Shown here in pieces: positions 6,638 through 10,621 of a stretch of 10,621 bases of DNA. Source of the stretch: Clostridiales bacterium (GTDB lineage Bacteria > Bacillota > Clostridia > Peptostreptococcales > JAAYPU01); NCBI GenBank assembly GCA_012519645.1, contig JAAYPU010000069.1, positions 1-10,621 of the forward strand. Direction: 5' to 3'. A program made the position numbers and the translations under genes. The notes below the pieces were generated by a model. That model made no database searches. It was not told where the DNA came from and worked only from the letters and a program-made list of their open reading frames with translations. Position 1 is the first letter of the stretch; each line of letters begins with the position of its first letter.

Positions 6638-6798
6638 TAGTGGTTAGTGATTAGGGATTAGGGCTATAACAACTGACAACTGAAAACTGTCGACTGATAG
6701 TTTCGGTTAGAATTTGACAATGTCAAATTCTTTCATTAACTGTTATCTATTATTTATTATCTTTTATCTATTCCCGACACCTGAGACCTGAGACCCGA
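6638..6798. repeat. Degenerate heptanucleotide repeat tract between recA and cinA
   Basis: The tract divides into 23 seven-base units, and similar neighbours stay in one register throughout. Units 1-4 are TAGTGGT-like, units 5-9 share CTGACAA-like forms, units 15-19 are TTATCTA-like, and units 20-23 are GACCTGA-like. The consensus drifts along the tract, so each block of three to five units resembles its neighbours more than distant ones. A near-perfect palindrome (6709-6731) sits in the middle. The left end is close to the recA promoter and the right end enters the cinA frame. There are no spacers, so it is not a CRISPR array. Function is unknown. Confidence 0.75.
6709..6731. repeat. Palindrome inside the heptad tract
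   Basis: Eleven bases on each side of A6720 are exact reverse complements, so a 9-bp stem with a five-base loop can form. No T-run follows on either strand, so an intrinsic terminator for cinA is doubtful. The arms share GAATTT/AAATTC with the hairpin at 4138-4172. Confidence 0.6.
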
Positions 6799-8038
6799 AA
6801 CCTTTTTCATTTAACGCTTGATTGATATGGTTCAGCATCAGCAGTACCGAATAGTTTCTGATAGATTCCCTGTCAGGTCTTTTTAATCTATATTCATAAC
6901 AATTGATTTCACTGTCAAACATCATGGCTATATATACCAATCCTACAGGCTTTTCTTCAGTACCGCCGCCCGGACCTGCTATGCCGGTAACAGCCAGGCA
7001 TATGCGGCTGCCTGTTTTTTCCTTCACACCTTGTACCATTTCCAAGGCTGTTTCTCTGCTGACAGCACCATAGGTTTCTATTGTACTCTTTTTAACATTT
7101 AATTCTTTAATTTTTGATTCATTGCTGTAAGTTATAAAGCTTCTGTCAAATACTGATGAAATACCCGGTATATCTGTAAGCTTGGATGTAAAAAGACCGC
7201 CTGTGCAGGATTCTGCCAAAGAAATACTAAGATTATGCTTAATTAATTTTTTTGCCACAGCCTCTATAAAATCTTCATCATCATAGCTGTATACATATTC
7301 ACCCACTCTTTGTGAGACTTCTTTTATCATCTGCAGGACGCTTTTTTCTGCTTCAATGAGAGTCCTTCTTTTTGACGTAATTCGTAAGCTGACCTCGCCT
7401 TCTTTAGCATAGGTTGCTAAGGTCGGGTCTGTCTGACCTGATATTAAATCAAACAGCTTTGTTTCTAACAAGGATTCTCCTATACCAAAAAAATGCAGAA
7501 CCTTCGAATAAATAGTATATTCAGATTTCTTCTGCAAATAAGGTTGTACATAATTTTCAAACATTGTCTTCATTTCTTTTGGCGGTCCGGGTAAGCAAAT
7601 GATTATTTTATCATTCTTTTCTAAACCAAAGCCGGGTGCCGTTCCAATATCATTATTAAATATGACCGCTCCTTCGGGCATATAAACTTGCTTAATGTTA
7701 TTTTCCGTCATTTCTCTGTTAATTTTTTCAAAATAGTTTTCTAATCTTTCGAAAGACGGTTCATGCAATATCAGGTTGCGGTCAAAAACTTCAGCAACGA
7801 TTTCCTTTGTCAGATCATCTTGTGTCGGTCCTAATCCACCGGTTGTTATAACAATATCTGTTTTCTTAAGGGCAAATTCCAAAATATCCTTGAGTCTCTT
7901 TGAGTTATCCCCGACGGTATAATGATACATTACATTCAATCCGAGCATATTCAGCTTCTGAGAAAGGTAGACAGTATTCATATTGATGATTTGACCGAAA
8001 AGCAATTCGGTTCCGACGCTTAAAAATGCACAATCCAT
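6764..8038 (-). CDS. cinA: CinA-like nicotinamide-nucleotide amidohydrolase
   Basis: This 424-residue two-domain protein has an N-terminal COG1058/MoCF-like domain (about 1-170), with VGTELLFGQI and TTGGLGPTQDD at 65-75. Its C-terminal PncC-type domain (about 255-412) carries AESCTGG at 275-281, with the nucleophilic Ser, and TGIAGPGGG at 351-359. The family deamidates NMN to nicotinate mononucleotide in pyridine-nucleotide salvage; in some bacteria it is competence- or damage-induced together with recA. The start is at a TAATG overlap with the pgsA stop, with GGGAGA upstream, which indicates translational coupling. The last 12 residues (413-424) are encoded by the heptad repeat tract and extend beyond the usual family end. 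recA lies directly downstream but has its own LexA-controlled promoter. Confidence 0.93.
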   Translation of the reverse strand: MDCAFLSVGTELLFGQIINMNTVYLSQKLNMLGLNVMYHYTVGDNSKRLKDILEFALKKTDIVITTGGLGPTQDDLTKEIVAEVFDRNLILHEPSFERLENYFEKINREMTENNIKQVYMPEGAVIFNNDIGTAPGFGLEKNDKIIICLPGPPKEMKTMFENYVQPYLQKKSEYTIYSKVLHFFGIGESLLETKLFDLISGQTDPTLATYAKEGEVSLRITSKRRTLIEAEKSVLQMIKEVSQRVGEYVYSYDDEDFIEAVAKKLIKHNLSISLAESCTGGLFTSKLTDIPGISSVFDRSFITYSNESKIKELNVKKSTIETYGAVSRETALEMVQGVKEKTGSRICLAVTGIAGPGGGTEEKPVGLVYIAMMFDSEINCYEYRLKRPDRESIRNYSVLLMLNHINQALNEKGFGSQVSGVGNR

Positions 8039-8580
8039 TATTGCTCGTCTCCCTTATCCATAAAAAAAATTCTATTTTTTACTATATAATCTATTCCCGA
8101 TATTATAGTCAAAATAACTGCCGCCCATAGTGCTATATCGGAAAAAGGAATGTTTAATAGCTCAAAAGGATAATTTCTGATAAGGATACTGATGACCGCT
8201 ATCATTTGAAGTACAGTTTTAGCCTTCCCCCATTTACTGGCTGCAATAACTTTACCTTCTGCTGCAGCCACAGCTCTCAATATACTTATTGTAAATTCAC
8301 GAGATAAAATGATGATAACCATCCATGAAGGTATGTCCCCTAATTCTACCAGACAAACCAAAGCAGAAGTAACCAATAATTTATCAGCCAGAGGGTCCAT
8401 AAGCTTTCCGAAATTTGATATCATGTTGTATTTGCGGGCAATATACCCATCTAAAAAGTCTGTGACAGATGCTAAAACAAAAATTCCAGCCGCAGCATAA
8501 TAATACTTTAATAACAAAACCACAACAAAAACTGGAATCATAACAATGCGGGCAATTGTAAGCTTATTTGGCAGATTCAT
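8038..8580 (-). CDS. pgsA: CDP-diacylglycerol-glycerol-3-phosphate 3-phosphatidyltransferase
   Basis: This 180-residue integral membrane enzyme makes phosphatidylglycerol phosphate, the committed step to phosphatidylglycerol and cardiolipin. The full CDP-alcohol phosphotransferase signature is present: Asp41, Asp44-Gly45, Ala48-Arg49, Gly58, Asp62 and Asp66 at the canonical spacing. There are several hydrophobic helices (about 10-28, 30-40, 68-94, 146-166), and length is typical. The start overlaps the end of rimO by 17 bases, with GGAGAGG nearby, and the stop overlaps the cinA start by one base. It therefore sits in the middle of a tightly coupled operon. The assignment to pgsA rather than another CDP-alcohol transferase rests on length, N-terminus (MNLPNKLTIAR) and the conserved rimO-pgsA-cinA order. 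Confidence 0.95.
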   Translation of the reverse strand: MNLPNKLTIARIVMIPVFVVVLLLKYYYAAAGIFVLASVTDFLDGYIARKYNMISNFGKLMDPLADKLLVTSALVCLVELGDIPSWMVIIILSREFTISILRAVAAAEGKVIAASKWGKAKTVLQMIAVISILIRNYPFELLNIPFSDIALWAAVILTIISGIDYIVKNRIFFMDKGDEQ

Positions 8581-9904
8581 TTATATCCTCTCCAATCAAA
8601 TCATATTCCATGGCATCTGTAATTTTGACCTTTACAAAGGTTCCTTTTTTTAAAGCACTTGCTGAAGTAAACAATACTGAATTGTCTATTTCCGGAGCAT
8701 CATACTGAGTTCTTCCGATATAGACATTTTCGTCATCCGTTTTTTCTTCTGTTAATACAGTCAGTACTTTTCCTATTTGGGCGCGATTTTTTTTCAAAGC
8801 AATCTCTTGCTGCAATTTCATTAAAATATCTTTTCTCTCTTTTTTTACAATATCATCTATTTGATTTTCCATTTCAGCCGCAGGTGTTCCTTCCTCAGGA
8901 GAATACTCAAAAACACCTAACCTGTCAAATTCCATTTCCTCAACAAAAAACTTCAATTCTTCAAAATCCTCTTCTGTCTCACCCGGAAGTCCTACAATAA
9001 GGGTGGTTCGGATGCTGATATCCGGAATTTGACTTCTCAATTTGTTGATTACATTTATTATCTCATCTTTTGTAACTCTTCTGTTCATCGCTTCAAGTAT
9101 GTGATTGCTGCAATGCTGAATAGGCAGATCTATATACTTGCAAATATTCTCCTTTTGTGCCATGACCTGAATCAATTCATCTGTAATTAATTGAGGATAG
9201 CAGTACATGAGCCGTATCCATTTTATCCCTTCTATTTGGGATAATTCATTTGCCAATTCATGAATTCTGTATTTGCCATATAAGTCTATACCATAATTAG
9301 TTACATCCTGTGCAACCAGAATAATTTCCGCACATCCCTCTGCAGACAATTTTTGTGCTTCATTAATAATGCTTTCAAAAGGTCTGCTTCGATAAGGACC
9401 ACGAATATATGGTATGCTGCAATATGAACAATAATTATCGCAGCCTTCTGATATCTTTACATAAGCAGTTTGCTTTGCAGTTGATAACACCCTGTCTCCC
9501 ATCTCCACATATTTTTCTGAAGACGGACTTAAATATAGTGCTCTTTGACTGTCCTTCACCTGCGTTTTCTTAATGATATCAGAAATATTTTCATAATCAT
9601 TAACACCCATAATAACGTCTGCTTCAGGCATTTCGGCAAAAAGCTCTTCACCATAGCGTTCGCTTAAGCATCCCGTAACTATAAGAGTTTTACATCTTGA
9701 TTTTTTATATTCCGCAAGCTCCAATACTCTGTCTATGGACTCCTGCTTTGCATCATTGATAAATCCGCAGGTATTAACTAAAATGATATCTGCTTCGTCA
9801 GGTACCTTTACTATTTCATTATCATCCTTTATAAGTCTCCCGGAAATTTCTTCAGAATCCACTACATTCTTAGGACAGCCTAAGGTTTCTATATATATTT
9901 TCAT
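8564..9904 (-). CDS. rimO: Ribosomal protein S12 methylthiotransferase RimO
   Basis: This 446-residue radical-SAM methylthiotransferase is expected to add a methylthio group to the conserved Asp of ribosomal protein S12. The N-terminal UPF0004 domain has Cys10 (LGCPKN), Cys46 and Cys79 for one iron-sulfur cluster. The radical-SAM cluster motif is Cys155-x3-Cys159-x2-Cys162 in SEGCDNYCSYC, followed by IRGPYRSR. A TRAM RNA-binding domain closes the protein (about 374-442). LGCPKN and the IRGPYRSR context favour RimO over the tRNA enzymes MiaB and MtaB. AAAGGAG lies eight bases before the ATG. The gene starts 38 bases after the ftsK stop and overlaps pgsA. Confidence 0.96.
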   Translation of the reverse strand: MKIYIETLGCPKNVVDSEEISGRLIKDDNEIVKVPDEADIILVNTCGFINDAKQESIDRVLELAEYKKSRCKTLIVTGCLSERYGEELFAEMPEADVIMGVNDYENISDIIKKTQVKDSQRALYLSPSSEKYVEMGDRVLSTAKQTAYVKISEGCDNYCSYCSIPYIRGPYRSRPFESIINEAQKLSAEGCAEIILVAQDVTNYGIDLYGKYRIHELANELSQIEGIKWIRLMYCYPQLITDELIQVMAQKENICKYIDLPIQHCSNHILEAMNRRVTKDEIINVINKLRSQIPDISIRTTLIVGLPGETEEDFEELKFFVEEMEFDRLGVFEYSPEEGTPAAEMENQIDDIVKKERKDILMKLQQEIALKKNRAQIGKVLTVLTEEKTDDENVYIGRTQYDAPEIDNSVLFTSASALKKGTFVKVKITDAMEYDLIGEDINESAK

Positions 9905-9942
9905 AAAATTTGCTCCTTTTTTATTTGTGCTGATCTGCTTTT

Positions 9943-10621
9943 TTATAAATCGTTCATTTCCTCTAATTCTTCCTTGGATATAAGTACACGTCTTGGCCTG
10001 CTTCCATCAAAATGTCCTACTATACCTCTTTCTTCCATCTGATCTATAAGTCTGGCCGCCCTGTTATATCCTATGCGAAATCTTCTTTGAAGCATGGACA
10101 CAGATGCCTGATCTGCCGATACAACTAATTCGATGGCATCCTTTAAAAGCTCGTCCGAATCTGAGGTACTTAAATTTATTTTTCCTGATTCTATGGTATC
10201 CATAATCTCTTCAGAATAGCCGGCGGAATTAGATTGTATCTGATCCTTAACGAACTTGACTACTTTTTCCACTTCATTATACGTTACTAATGAACCCTGA
10301 ATACGTATGGGCTTAGATATACCTGAAGGGTGGAAAAGCATATCCCCTCTTCCTAATAATTTTTCAGCGCCGCCCATATCCAATATGGTCCTGGAATCAG
10401 CCATAGAAGATACTGCAAAAGCTATCCTTGATGGTATATTTGCCTTTATTACACCTGTTATTACATCAACCGAAGGTCTTTGGGTAGCAACAATAAGATG
10501 CATCCCTGCAGCGCGCGCCATCTGTGCTAACCTACAAATCGCTTCTTCTACTTGAGACGGCGCAGCCATCATTAAATCAGCCAGCTCATCTATAATGACT
10601 ACTATTTTAGGCATTTGCTCC
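9943..10621 (-). CDS. FtsK/SpoIIIE DNA translocase, C-terminal part (cut by window edge)
   Basis: This is the last 225 or so residues of a septal DNA pump that moves chromosomes through the closing division or sporulation septum. The fragment opens just before the Walker B strand (IVVIIDELADLMM), continues through the conserved ATQRPSVDVITGVIKANIPSRIAF block and LLGRGDMLF, and ends in the gamma winged-helix domain (about 165-220 of the fragment) that reads polarity sequences on DNA. The frame stays open through the right edge. The ATG at 10614 is internal, because GluGln-MetPro before Walker B is ordinary family sequence. Walker A lies outside the window. FtsK and SpoIIIE cannot be told apart from this part. 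It probably heads the operon with rimO, pgsA and cinA. Confidence 0.95.
   Translation of the reverse strand, partial: EQMPKIVVIIDELADLMMAAPSQVEEAICRLAQMARAAGMHLIVATQRPSVDVITGVIKANIPSRIAFAVSSMADSRTILDMGGAEKLLGRGDMLFHPSGISKPIRIQGSLVTYNEVEKVVKFVKDQIQSNSAGYSEEIMDTIESGKINLSTSDSDELLKDAIELVVSADQASVSMLQRRFRIGYNRAARLIDQMEERGIVGHFDGSRPRRVLISKEELEEMNDL

Noticed and set aside
6638..6798. CRISPR array
   Set aside because: Units are seven bases long and contiguous, with no constant repeat of 24-40 bases and no unique spacers.
10612..10614. ATG as start of a short FtsK-like protein
   Set aside because: The frame is open to the window edge and the ATG is an internal Met just before Walker B of a larger protein.

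Overview
The window looks like a chromosomal segment of an AT-rich, endospore-forming, Gram-positive member of the Clostridia. The evidence is an alpha/beta-type small acid-soluble spore protein gene, strong AGGAGG-type ribosome binding sites, a Bacillus/Clostridium-type LexA box at recA, a sortase-anchored LPXTG surface protein, and the conserved order ftsK/spoIIIE-rimO-pgsA-cinA-recA. The exact genus cannot be read from the sequence.

Layout from left to right. A spore protein gene (99-305, plus strand) converges on a large surface-protein gene (348-2759, minus strand), and a bidirectional terminator hairpin (304-335) lies between them. All other genes are on the minus strand. The surface protein has a signal peptide, six DUF11-like repeats, a proline-rich wall spacer and an LPQTG sorting signal. 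Its leader carries a clear cyclic-di-GMP-I (GEMM-I) riboswitch aptamer (about 2786-2866), whose 3' end is exactly complementary to the gene's ribosome binding site. Next come a membrane-anchored SPOR-domain protein (3238-3987) and a secreted SH3/NlpC-P60 cell-wall protein (4174-5265). The latter has Asn where the family has its catalytic His.

The right half is the housekeeping block. recA (5471-6505) has its own sigma-A-type promoter, a perfect LexA operator and a strong terminator. cinA (6764-8038), pgsA (8038-8580), rimO (8564-9904) and the 3' part of an ftsK/spoIIIE translocase gene (9943 to the right edge) overlap or are closely spaced, and are probably read as one operon from right to left.

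The least expected structure is a tract of degenerate seven-base repeats in a single register over about 160 bp (6638-6798), between recA and cinA. It runs into the cinA reading frame and supplies the last 12 codons. A smaller heptad run next to a perfect hairpin occurs at 4121-4172. No CRISPR array, transposase gene, tRNA or rRNA was seen. Most of the region is ordinary; the items most worth a second look are the riboswitch-controlled adhesin, the heptad tract and the altered NlpC/P60 active site.
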